Below are positions 33,229 to 40,542 of a stretch of 64,000 nt of DNA, one piece after another. A program made the position numbers and the translations under genes. The stretch is from JAKVBH01 sp049800955 (GTDB lineage Bacteria > Pseudomonadota > Alphaproteobacteria > Rhodobacterales > Rhodobacteraceae), in contig NZ_JBNAGA010000001.1 in the NCBI RefSeq assembly GCF_049800955.1, positions 2,046,001-2,110,000 of the forward strand. The letters run 5' to 3'. Below the pieces are notes generated by a model that was not told the DNA's origin, did not search any database, and was given only the letters and a program-made list of their open reading frames with translations. How positions within the stretch are numbered: position 1 is the first letter of the stretch; each line of letters starts with the position of its first letter.

Positions 33229-34389
33229 CTACCAGATCGCCCGGTAGAGCGCGATGATCTCTTGCTGGGTTGGAATTCGGGGATTGTTGGCGGGCGAGCC
33301 CGAGGCCAGCGCCTGTTCTGCCATCAGGGAGAACATCGCCTCATCTGCCGCGTGGCCCAATTCCGACGGGCGCGGCACCGCCAGATCGCGGTTCAACGCC
33401 CGCAAACCCTCCACCAGCTTTGCGCAGGCCGATGCGTCATCATCGCTATCGGACGCCATTTTCATGGCCCGCGCGCATTGCGCATATCGCTCTGGCGCAT
33501 CCCGCACGGAAAAGGCCGTCACCTCGGGCAAAAGCATGGCATTCGACAGCCCGTGCGCCACATGAAAATGCGCCCCGATGGGACGGCTCATCCCATGAAC
33601 CAGCGCGACCGACGCATTGGAGAACGCCATCCCCGCCTGCGAAGCCGCGAGCATCAGCGCCTCGCGCGCCTGAGCATCCGAAGGCTCAGCATAGGCGCGC
33701 CGGACATGGTCTGCAATCAAAGGCATGGCGCAGAGCGCGAAGGCATCGGCATAGGGAAACGACTTGCGGCTGACATAGGCCTCAATGGCATGGGTCAGAC
33801 TGTCGACCGCTGTATCAGCTGTGATGCGGGCTGGTTTGCTCAGCGTGAAGGTCCAGTCAATAAGCGCCGCCGTGGCCACGCAGGCCAGCCCTGAGAGATT
33901 GTATTTCTCCGGGTGTTCCGTATCCGTGATCACGCACCACCGCGTCAGCTCTGATCCCGTCCCGCCCGTGGTCGGGATCAGGATGATGGGCACGCCGCAG
34001 CGGTCAATCTGCGCGGGCGCCTTGTAGTCCCGCACATGCCCGGGGTTCACAGCCATGAACGAAACGGCCTTGGCAACATCCATCGGGCTGCCGCCCCCGA
34101 ACCCGATGACGCAATCATACGCCCCGGCCCGAAACGCCGCGCGCGCTGCATCGACGCAGACATCGGTGGGATCCGGGATCACTTGATCAAACACCCCCCA
34201 GCTCTGACCGCTCTTGTCCAGCACCGCCGTCAATTGATCGAGATACAGCCGTGCAACGGTTTCATCGGTCACGATCAACGGCCGCGAGAGACCCAGTTGG
34301 TTCAGGACATCCCCCGTCTCCGCCGCAACACCGCCGCCGACACGGATGATACGCGGCGATTGCACGCGTCCGATCGTTCCTGCTTTCAT
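33229..34389 (-). CDS. Iron-containing alcohol dehydrogenase
   Basis: Group III alcohol dehydrogenase of 386 residues. The NAD-binding GFGGGSPMDVAKAVSF motif is near residue 100 and IPTTGGTGSE near 145. Iron ligands are an Asp near 203 (TADTAVDSLTHAIEAY), His in THAIEAY and further His in LVHGMSRPIGAHFHVAHGLSNA near 265-285. The start at MKAGTIG is supported by GGGGAGG upstream; an open upstream frame of 83 codons has no coding character. Likely substrates are short alcohols, lactaldehyde or hydroxy acids. Confidence 0.92.
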   Translation of the reverse strand: MKAGTIGRVQSPRIIRVGGGVAAETGDVLNQLGLSRPLIVTDETVARLYLDQLTAVLDKSGQSWGVFDQVIPDPTDVCVDAARAAFRAGAYDCVIGFGGGSPMDVAKAVSFMAVNPGHVRDYKAPAQIDRCGVPIILIPTTGGTGSELTRWCVITDTEHPEKYNLSGLACVATAALIDWTFTLSKPARITADTAVDSLTHAIEAYVSRKSFPYADAFALCAMPLIADHVRRAYAEPSDAQAREALMLAASQAGMAFSNASVALVHGMSRPIGAHFHVAHGLSNAMLLPEVTAFSVRDAPERYAQCARAMKMASDSDDDASACAKLVEGLRALNRDLAVPRPSELGHAADEAMFSLMAEQALASGSPANNPRIPTQQEIIALYRAIW

Positions 34390-34507
34390 GAGCAATCCTC
34401 CCCGCGCCAAGAGAGCCCAGCCTTTTGCGGCGGGCAAGGGCAAAGTGCCCCACAAACGTTGCTGGCGCGACGCAGGAGACGAGCCACCGCTGCGATAACT
34501 CGGAGGA

Positions 34508-35227
34508 TCAGGCGGAAGAGGCGGGTTTGCGGGCCAGCCCCATGTAAATGATCGTCTTGAAGGGAAGTGGGCCAAACACGAAATCCCCCCGGCGATTGAT
34601 TCCACGCGGCCCGAGGCCGGTCTGAGGCCCGGGCACAAGCCCGGCCTGCGACAGGGCCGCCGTCAATTCCCCGGGTTTGATGAAGAGCTCCGGATCATGC
34701 GTACCCTTGGGCAAGAGACCAAGGATGTCTTCCGCAATCGTGATCGTCGCCAAACGCGCGAGGGGATTGCGGTTGATTGTATCGTAGAGAAACACACCAC
34801 CGGGCCGGAGCACGCGGGCAACCTCAGCCGCAACTCGGGTCAGATCGCGGACATGCTCCAGAACATCCACGCAGACCACCGCATCGAAGCGCCCATCGTC
34901 ATAGGGCAAGGCCTCGCCCACGCCGACATCGTAGGCAATCTCCTGTCCGACCTGCGCAGCGCGGCGGCGCGCGGCGGCAATCGCGTCCTCTGCCGGATCG
35001 ATCCCGGTGACCTGTGCACCCTTGTCCGTCAGGGCCTCGGCCATGAAACCGCCAGCGCAGCCAAGATCGAGGACGCGCTGGCCCGTCCAGTCAAGATGCC
35101 GGTCGAACCACGCAAGCCGCCCCGGCACGAGGTTCTTGAGCGTTCGGACCCAGCGCACCTCATCGGACCACCATTGATCGGCGACAGCGTCATAGATGGT
35201 GAGATCATTCCGGTGCATGCTGGTCAT
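34508..35227 (-). CDS. Class I SAM-dependent methyltransferase, UbiG-like
   Basis: Methyltransferase of 239 residues. It has a UbiG-type N-terminus (LTIYDAVADQWW), SAM motif I VLDLGCAGGFMAEAL near 49, an acidic-loop GIDPAED near 72 and VCVDVLEHVRDL near 115. UbiG performs both O-methylations of ubiquinone. This one is divergent and paired with an isoprenylcysteine-methyltransferase-like membrane protein, so another lipid-like substrate is possible. The chosen ATG overlaps the upstream gene by 23 bp; an ATG three codons later is an alternative. Confidence 0.8.
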   Translation of the reverse strand: MTSMHRNDLTIYDAVADQWWSDEVRWVRTLKNLVPGRLAWFDRHLDWTGQRVLDLGCAGGFMAEALTDKGAQVTGIDPAEDAIAAARRRAAQVGQEIAYDVGVGEALPYDDGRFDAVVCVDVLEHVRDLTRVAAEVARVLRPGGVFLYDTINRNPLARLATITIAEDILGLLPKGTHDPELFIKPGELTAALSQAGLVPGPQTGLGPRGINRRGDFVFGPLPFKTIIYMGLARKPASSA

Positions 35228-36050
35228 GGGATTTTGATCCTTTGATCTGTGGCACGGCGTAGGGCACGCGCCTTTGATACGCGTGGAACCGGGCGCCGTA
35301 GCGCTTTGCAAACCGGGCTTCCTTGAGCCGCGGCGCGCCCAGGCAATAGGCCGTCAACGTGAGGGCCAGCGCCAGCTGGTCCGGTGTCCAGACAGGGACG
35401 GTCCAAAGCGTCAGCGCGAAAGACACGTAAATGGGCTGTCGGATAATGCGAAAGAGCCCGGCGGTGGGCATATCGGGAAAGACTGGCGCCTTGTCCTGCG
35501 CCAGTGACATCCAGCCCAATGCCCCCGATTGCACCTCCGCGCCCGCGTCATAGCTGGCTTTGATGAGCAACAGCCAGGACGCCAAGTAGAGCCCGCATAT
35601 GACATAAAAGACCGCGCCTTCCGCGCGCCACCAGATTACGCCGCTGGGCGTCCAGAGCGCGAAAAGCAACAACAGCTGTACGGAGGCAATGATCGCATAA
35701 GTCGTTGTGCTCAAGGTCCGGCCGTATCCGGACGGGGCCAACCGGTTCAACCACCTGCTGCCGCGCGGGCTCAGCAAGATCGAATGTGTGAGCGGGAATT
35801 GCAGAAGCAGGCCTGCATTGACGAGATAGGACCACGGGCGCGGCACCGCCCCAAGGCTCTGGCTCATGCCAAAGAACATGGCCAGGATCATCGCCCCGAC
35901 AGCCAAGGCAAAGATCACATGGCATATCAGCCCGTAGCCGAACGCAATTGCAATGCGCCACCGCCCGGGCGGCATGTGCAGCAGGCCCAGGATCAACTGC
36001 AGGAGCCTGTCAAAAGGTGTCTTGGTTGCGTTGCTCATGGGCGGCGACAT
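35205..36050 (-). CDS. Membrane protein of the isoprenylcysteine methyltransferase / NnrU-like family
   Basis: Integral membrane protein of 281 residues with about six hydrophobic segments. It has a C-terminal GLFRIIRQPIYVSFALTLWTVPVW region and LKEARFAKRYGARFHAYQRRVPY tail. These match the RxPxY/E-x-x-x-x-RYG layout of ICMT-type phospholipid and protein methyltransferases. The SAM-binding tail is intact. Neither candidate start (36050 or the ATG four codons later) has a good ribosome-binding site. Substrate is not known. It overlaps the UbiG-like gene, which suggests joint action. Confidence 0.75.
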   Translation of the reverse strand: MSPPMSNATKTPFDRLLQLILGLLHMPPGRWRIAIAFGYGLICHVIFALAVGAMILAMFFGMSQSLGAVPRPWSYLVNAGLLLQFPLTHSILLSPRGSRWLNRLAPSGYGRTLSTTTYAIIASVQLLLLFALWTPSGVIWWRAEGAVFYVICGLYLASWLLLIKASYDAGAEVQSGALGWMSLAQDKAPVFPDMPTAGLFRIIRQPIYVSFALTLWTVPVWTPDQLALALTLTAYCLGAPRLKEARFAKRYGARFHAYQRRVPYAVPQIKGSKSHDQHAPE

Positions 36051-36131
36051 AACGCAATGGCGCAAAGATCGAGCGGTTTTGACGAAAGGTCGCAAGCCCA
36101 TGGGGTGCAGACACCACGGACATGGGCCGGC

Positions 36132-36515
36132 TCAAGAGGCACGGAGCGCCGCCAGCTCAGCCGCGTCCACACAGAGTCTGACGCCCAGCGTGCCGCTTCC
36201 CCGCATCACAGGCCGCTTGCTCAGGCACAGCTCAACGGCCTCGATCGCGGCATATCCCGCACAGGCCCCCACGATCCGTGTCATGAGGCGCTCTTGCGTG
36301 TGGTAATGCCCCTCGCCCGCCAGCCGATCAATCTCGGCCACCAATGGATCGTAATCAAACACCCGCTCCATGCCGTCCTGATCGATAAAGACAAGCTGCG
36401 GATCAATCGTGAGCGTCAGATCCAGCAGATGCACATCCGGCACGACGTCCCCCGGCCCATAGGTTCCCAGCGACGGGGCAAGCTCCAGATCTCTGAGTTC
36501 AATCGTGCTTTTCAC
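36132..36515 (-). CDS. Dihydroneopterin aldolase (FolB)-like protein
   Basis: Protein of 127 residues with the tunnelling-fold layout of FolB/FolX. It has an N-terminal strand IELRDLELAPSLGTYG, a central FDYDPLVAEIDRLAG helix, the HTQERLMTRIVGAC segment where FolB has its LvE-x-x-A helix, and ELCLSKRPVM with the conserved Lys. FolB converts 7,8-dihydroneopterin to hydroxymethyl-dihydropterin in folate synthesis. No other folate gene is nearby and the protein looks divergent, so it may be a paralogue. It is preceded 36 bp upstream by a small charged protein gene. Confidence 0.65.
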   Translation of the reverse strand: MKSTIELRDLELAPSLGTYGPGDVVPDVHLLDLTLTIDPQLVFIDQDGMERVFDYDPLVAEIDRLAGEGHYHTQERLMTRIVGACAGYAAIEAVELCLSKRPVMRGSGTLGVRLCVDAAELAALRAS

Positions 36516-36551
36516 AGGCGGTCCGCCTTTCTTTAGTGTGTCACGTTGGTG

Positions 36552-36749
36552 TCATTCATCCGACAGATCGTCGTCATGCTGGGCGAGCCGCGCGATCTCA
36601 TCGGTAAGGCGTTTTGAATACCGGCGATGCCTGCGCCGTGCCTTGGCCGCCGTGGCGCGCCAGCCTTCGCGTTTGTCCTGCACGATGTCATCGAGATCAT
36701 CGGCAGTCTCGACGCGCTTGGCATCCTTCAGCGACGTCCGTTTGGGCAT
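36552..36749 (-). CDS. Small charged hypothetical protein
   Basis: A 65-residue, very hydrophilic protein. The central part is rich in Arg and Lys (WRATAAKARRRHRRYSKR) and both ends are acidic; a mostly helical form is likely. I do not recognise a family. It is supported as real by an AAGGAGAGG ribosome-binding site at correct spacing before the ATG and by its place between two same-strand genes with short gaps. Nucleic-acid binding would fit its charge but is a guess. Confidence 0.6.
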   Translation of the reverse strand: MPKRTSLKDAKRVETADDLDDIVQDKREGWRATAAKARRRHRRYSKRLTDEIARLAQHDDDLSDE

Positions 36750-36762
36750 TCTGACCTCTCCT

Positions 36763-37095
36763 TCATCTGCTCTCAGCCGCGCGCGGCCCTTTGCCCCGCC
36801 AGATCAGGGATTGCTGGTTCAGCTCCCGCAAATCCGCGCGGCCCTGTGCAATCGCATGACACAGATCGACGGCCCTTTGCGCCTGATCATGGGTCAGATG
36901 TTTGTAGGCCGGGCGCTCCAGATGCGCGTACCACACACCGCCACACAGCGTGTCCAACACGATACGCTGAAAGCAATGGTCCTCCCGCACAGGCCAATCC
37001 CGATGCGGGTCCCGCGCCAGCGCGGGCAACACCTCTTTGGTCAGGTGCAGATAGGCGTCGATCAGATCGCCATGGGTATTCGGCTCGGGGTGCAA
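36763..37095 (-). CDS. Hypothetical protein
   Basis: A 110-residue protein with a helical look and several aromatic and His/Cys residues (EDHCFQRIVLDTLCGGVWYAHL near residue 37, YKHLTHDQAQRAVDLCHAIAQG near 64). I do not recognise a family. The start is probably TTG at 37095, preceded by CGAGG; no ATG gives a comparable product. It stops 13 bp before the small charged gene and is likely cotranscribed with it. Confidence 0.55.
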   Translation of the reverse strand: MHPEPNTHGDLIDAYLHLTKEVLPALARDPHRDWPVREDHCFQRIVLDTLCGGVWYAHLERPAYKHLTHDQAQRAVDLCHAIAQGRADLRELNQQSLIWRGKGPRAAESR

Positions 37096-37199
37096 GGGAT
37101 GCCTCGTTTTGATCTGGTCTGCTTTGGGAGCGAGCTAGAGGGGCCGCGTGATTTATCAATGCCGCAGCGCCCGGCCGCGTCCCAGAGCGCGGTGTGCTC

Positions 37200-37898
37200 T
37201 CAGCTGAGGAAGGCGCAGCCCAACGTCTGACGCAGCGCATCGCGCAACTGCTCAACCGTCTGGGTTGAGACATAAGAGCCCCCGGTTTGATCAGACAGGC
37301 ATTTCGCGGCCGAGATACCGTCAGGGAAAAGATGCACATCTGCGCTGCGCAGGCCCAAACGCTCGGTATCCACGCGAAACCCGATCACATGAACCGTCAG
37401 ATTGGCGGCTGCGCGTGCAAGCTCTGCCCCCAAGGCGCAAGGCGCACCGCCACAAGTATCATTTCCATCGGTCACAAGCACGATGATGCCGGGCGTTGTC
37501 TGATAATTCAACACCTCAGCCGCCGTGCGCACGGCCTCGGTCAAGGGGGTCAGCCCGTTAGGATCAAGCCAGGCCAAGCCCTCCATGATCGGCTGCGCCG
37601 CCTCCGGGATGGGCGGGAATTTCAGATTGATACTGTCGCAGGAATTCTCCGGCCCCGGGCCATAGGTCATCAGCCCGATCCGCCGGATCGGCGCGATACC
37701 GGGCAAAGCCTCCGCCAGCGCCTGCCGTGCATCATCGATGCGTTGGGCCCCCTCCGTTTGCACGCTTGGCGCGGCCATGGAGGCCGATCCGTCAAACACG
37801 AGCATCGCATCGCGCGCGCAGCTTTGCGCGTCGAGCGGAAACGAGACCGCAGACAGCGTGGCGACAAGCCCCGCGCAGGTTTTCAAACGGGTGGTCAT
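37200..37898 (-). CDS. Secreted von Willebrand factor A domain protein
   Basis: VWA protein of 232 residues. An N-terminal signal peptide (MTTRLKTCAGLVATLSAVSF, cleavage near LDA-QS) precedes a complete VWA domain. The MIDAS motif DGSASM is near residue 34, a Thr lies in NGLTPLTEA near 117 and an Asp in VLVTDGNDTCGG near 145. Extra Cys residues suggest disulfides in the periplasm. Such domains bind metal and protein partners. The ATG at 37898 was chosen because it begins the signal peptide; it lacks a strong ribosome-binding site. Confidence 0.8.
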   Translation of the reverse strand: MTTRLKTCAGLVATLSAVSFPLDAQSCARDAMLVFDGSASMAAPSVQTEGAQRIDDARQALAEALPGIAPIRRIGLMTYGPGPENSCDSINLKFPPIPEAAQPIMEGLAWLDPNGLTPLTEAVRTAAEVLNYQTTPGIIVLVTDGNDTCGGAPCALGAELARAAANLTVHVIGFRVDTERLGLRSADVHLFPDGISAAKCLSDQTGGSYVSTQTVEQLRDALRQTLGCAFLS

Positions 37899-38081
37899 GC
37901 ACTTGACAAGACAGGAGCGCCAGGGCGGCGTCAACCGCGCGCACCATTCAGGTACACCGGACCACCGCGTCCGCGTGGCCAAAGCACGTCGACGGACACC
38001 TGAGAGATCGAGCATCACGAAAATCACGGGGAAGCAGGTGCCTGGCAGTGTTTTCGTGATCCAGGATTTTTGCGACGTGCT

Positions 38082-38693
38082 TTAAAGCAGATTTCGGCGC
38101 GTCGCCTCGGCGACGGCCTGCGTGGCCGTCTTGGCATTCAGCGCCAGGCGGGCCCGCTTCAGCCGCGTCTTGATCGTAGAGATCGGGCTCTCGCTATCCT
38201 CAGCCAATTGCTGGAGGCTCTCACCACGCGCCAGGGCCTGCAGGATGACCTGTTCAGCCGGCTTCAAAACCGCCTCAGGCTGGCGCTCCATGATTGCGCT
38301 CTCCAGCAATTCCGCACAGCGCGCGACCTCGCTATCGGTATAATCGCGGTCCTGGCGGGAAATGGACAGAATGGAAAACCGCCCGTTGACTACTTGTGAC
38401 GCCACCGCGCCATAGTTCATCTCATAGGCTTTTGCCTTTTCGAGAATATCGTTGAAATCGTTTTTTCGAACCTCATTCCAGCGGATCGCGCCTGTGTTGA
38501 GGATGGACCACAAAAACACCGGGTCGCTAATGGCATAGCCCCGTTTGAGATAGATATCCGCCCATTCCTCGGACATGCCGTCAACGAAATCGATCACCGG
38601 ATCAAAAATCGCGGCATGGCGCACCATGCGAAAACCCGCTGGAGCCAGATCGGTGATCTCCTCCATCAATGTTTCGCTAAATCCGATTTCCAT
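38082..38693 (-). CDS. LuxR-family acyl-homoserine-lactone receptor (solo)
   Basis: Quorum-sensing regulator of 203 residues. Trp44, Tyr48, Asp57, Pro58 and Trp72 have exactly the spacing of the five invariant ligand-pocket residues of LuxR/TraR (W57, Y61, D70, P71, W85). Residues about 142-203 form the LuxR HTH, somewhat divergent (SPISTIKTRLKRARLALN). No luxI synthase is in the window, so it is a solo or is paired with a distant synthase. A lux box lies just upstream, between it and the divergent SDR gene. The N-terminus is about ten residues shorter than in typical LuxR proteins. Confidence 0.88.
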   Translation of the reverse strand: MEIGFSETLMEEITDLAPAGFRMVRHAAIFDPVIDFVDGMSEEWADIYLKRGYAISDPVFLWSILNTGAIRWNEVRKNDFNDILEKAKAYEMNYGAVASQVVNGRFSILSISRQDRDYTDSEVARCAELLESAIMERQPEAVLKPAEQVILQALARGESLQQLAEDSESPISTIKTRLKRARLALNAKTATQAVAEATRRNLL

Positions 38694-38707
38694 TGGTGCT
38701 CCGGGAC

Positions 38708-38727
38708 ATGTGTACGATCGTACAGGT
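38708..38727. promoter_or_regulatory. Near-canonical lux box
   Basis: TGTACGATCGTACAGGT (38711-38727) contains a perfect 14-bp palindrome. It differs from the corresponding part of the Vibrio fischeri lux box (TGTAGGATCGTACAGGT) at a single base; over the full 20 positions 17 match. It begins 15 bp upstream of the luxR start codon and ends 79 bp before the SDR start. It is therefore placed to activate the SDR promoter and to control luxR itself. Confidence 0.85.
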
Positions 38728-38806
38728 TTGCAAAAATCCCATGAAGTAAGCCCGCGGTTACACTAATGTGTCAATTCATAAATACACAGTAAGGTCTCTT
38801 TGCCCC

Positions 38807-39715
38807 ATGTCTTCCATCCAAAACCAGTTCCTCGATTTGACATCCCATCATGCACGGTATGACGCCATTGACCCCCGATCCGCTCTCAAAAACAGTGCGG
38901 CAGACAAGGTTGTCTTTATCGCAGGCGCATCAAAAGGCATTGGGCAAGCCACGGCTGTGGCCTTTGCTGAGGCCGGAGCCCGCGCCATCTACCTGACCGC
39001 CCGCTCCGAGGAAGCTCTGCAAGAGACACAACGCCTCGTTGAGCAGACCAACCCACAGACACAATGCGCCTATGCGCTGTGTGACGTGACACAAGCGCAG
39101 CAGGTTGAGGCCGCGGTAGAGGATTGTGTGTCACGTTTCGGGGCCTTGGATATTGCAGACGCAAATGCGGGATATCTGGGCCCGTGGGTCAAGATTGGCG
39201 AGAGCGATCCCGAGGGATGGTGGCACAATTGGGAAGTGAACTTGCGGGGTGCATACCATGTCATCCGGTTTGCCCTGCCCGCGCTTGTCAAAAGCGCCGC
39301 CACCTTTGGCGCGCAAGGGCGCAGTGGCGGACATCTCATCCTTGTCTCCTCCGTCGGCGCGCAATTTGTCACGCCGGGGGCCTCGGATTATCAGACGTCA
39401 AAACATGCGATCAACCGGCTGTTTGAATTTGTCCAAAGCGATCATGACGCAGACGGGATCAAATGCTTCGCCATGCATCCCGGCGGCGTTGCAACCGATA
39501 TTGGCCACAGCATGCCAGCGCATATGCATGAATACCTTGTAGACGAGCCCGATCTCGCGGCGAGTTTCGCGGTCTGGCTCTGCTCTGGTGCGGCAGACTG
39601 GGCCAAGGGGCGCTACCTCAGCGCCAACTGGGATGTCACCGAGCTGGCAACCCGTGAGGCTGAAATCCTGCGCGATGATCTTCTGGTCAACAGAATGCTG
39701 GCCAAAGCCTCGTAG
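38807..39715 (+). CDS. SDR-family oxidoreductase, probable quorum-sensing target
   Basis: Short-chain dehydrogenase of 302 residues with an N-terminal extension of about 30 residues. It has FIAGASKGIGQAT near 37, DANAGY near 117 (in place of the usual NNAG), the catalytic Ser in LVSSVGAQF near 179 and Tyr and Lys in YQTSKHAINR near 194. The C-terminal part carries a long LASFAVWLCSG and WDVTELA tail. The ATG at 38807 is preceded by AAGG at long spacing; an in-frame GTG 13 codons upstream is possible. It is divergent from luxR with a lux box in between. Substrate unknown. Confidence 0.88.
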   Translation: MSSIQNQFLDLTSHHARYDAIDPRSALKNSAADKVVFIAGASKGIGQATAVAFAEAGARAIYLTARSEEALQETQRLVEQTNPQTQCAYALCDVTQAQQVEAAVEDCVSRFGALDIADANAGYLGPWVKIGESDPEGWWHNWEVNLRGAYHVIRFALPALVKSAATFGAQGRSGGHLILVSSVGAQFVTPGASDYQTSKHAINRLFEFVQSDHDADGIKCFAMHPGGVATDIGHSMPAHMHEYLVDEPDLAASFAVWLCSGAADWAKGRYLSANWDVTELATREAEILRDDLLVNRMLAKAS

Positions 39716-39830
39716 TCATCCCTGCCCTGCGCGCGGTGGCCTGCGCCCGAAGTACCTCGCCGCGATGTCCGCGAGGGCGCGACTGCCGTGCAGGCGTTTC
39801 CTGCAAACCCTTCGTTACAATGGAGTTCCC

Positions 39831-40406
39831 ATGACGTTTTCCCATCTTTCAAAAACCCCCGGCCTTGCCGTTGCCCTATGCGTCCTGTCGCTTGGCGGAC
39901 CCGCGCCTGCGCAGTCGGCCTGCGACGCTGCCTTGACGCAGGGCAACATTGCCCAAACAAGCGCCACCCATGCAACGATCCAGACCTCGATCCTGATTGA
40001 TGCCACCCCTGCGGAGGTCTGGAAGGTCTTGACCAATTTCGGCGCCATGTCCGCGTGGAGCACGACGACACTGCAAGACATGACCGGCGATATCCGGGAC
40101 GGGGGTCAGGTGGAGATCACTTTTCTGTTCGGTCAGGATGAAAGCGGCGCTCCGATCGTCAACAAGATCCCGCACCAGCTGATGCTGCAAGAAGGCGTGA
40201 GTTTTGGCTGGTCAGATCCGTTTCCCACAGAGATCGGTGGCGGGCATGACAATCATGCCTACACTGTCCAGAGCTGCGGCGACAAAACGCTCTTCCTTCA
40301 GACTGACGAGATTGTCGACAACCCCTATGCGGCCAATTTCGTGGCCCAACTCCTGCCGCTCTATCAGACCTTTAATGCCGAGTTGAAAGCGGCGGTCGAG
40401 AGCTGA
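39831..40406 (+). CDS. Secreted SRPBCC (START/polyketide cyclase-like) protein
   Basis: Exported protein of 191 residues with a signal peptide (MTFSHLSKTPGLAVALCVLS, cleavage near AQS-AC). A SRPBCC fold follows, starting at about residue 48. The pattern IDATPAEVWKVLTNFGAMSAWST with the later FGWSDPFP and helical C-terminus LLPLYQTFNAELKAAVE is typical. This family forms a hydrophobic cavity for lipids or aromatic ligands. It lies 115 bp after the SDR gene, so it may share the lux-box-driven transcript. Confidence 0.8.
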   Translation: MTFSHLSKTPGLAVALCVLSLGGPAPAQSACDAALTQGNIAQTSATHATIQTSILIDATPAEVWKVLTNFGAMSAWSTTTLQDMTGDIRDGGQVEITFLFGQDESGAPIVNKIPHQLMLQEGVSFGWSDPFPTEIGGGHDNHAYTVQSCGDKTLFLQTDEIVDNPYAANFVAQLLPLYQTFNAELKAAVES

Positions 40407-40429
40407 TCCGAGGCTCGTTTTCGGACGCG

Positions 40430-40464
40430 AGGCCTTGCAAGGACGGCCCGTCCTTGCAAGGCCT
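40430..40464. terminator. Perfect 17-bp inverted repeat between convergent genes
   Basis: AGGCCTTGCAAGGACGG (40430-40446) is followed after one base by its exact reverse complement (40448-40464). It lies 24 bp after the SRPBCC stop and 79 bp before the end of the opposing TRAP permease gene. The folded RNA would be a very stable hairpin able to block both converging transcripts. There is no T-run, so it could also be an inserted repeat element. Confidence 0.6.
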
Positions 40465-40542
40465 TGTACCTTGCTCCGCTGCAGCACCCGCCCATGGGAG
40501 ACGGACAGGAGAGATCCCGCGCCCCCTCTCAACCCGCCGCGA

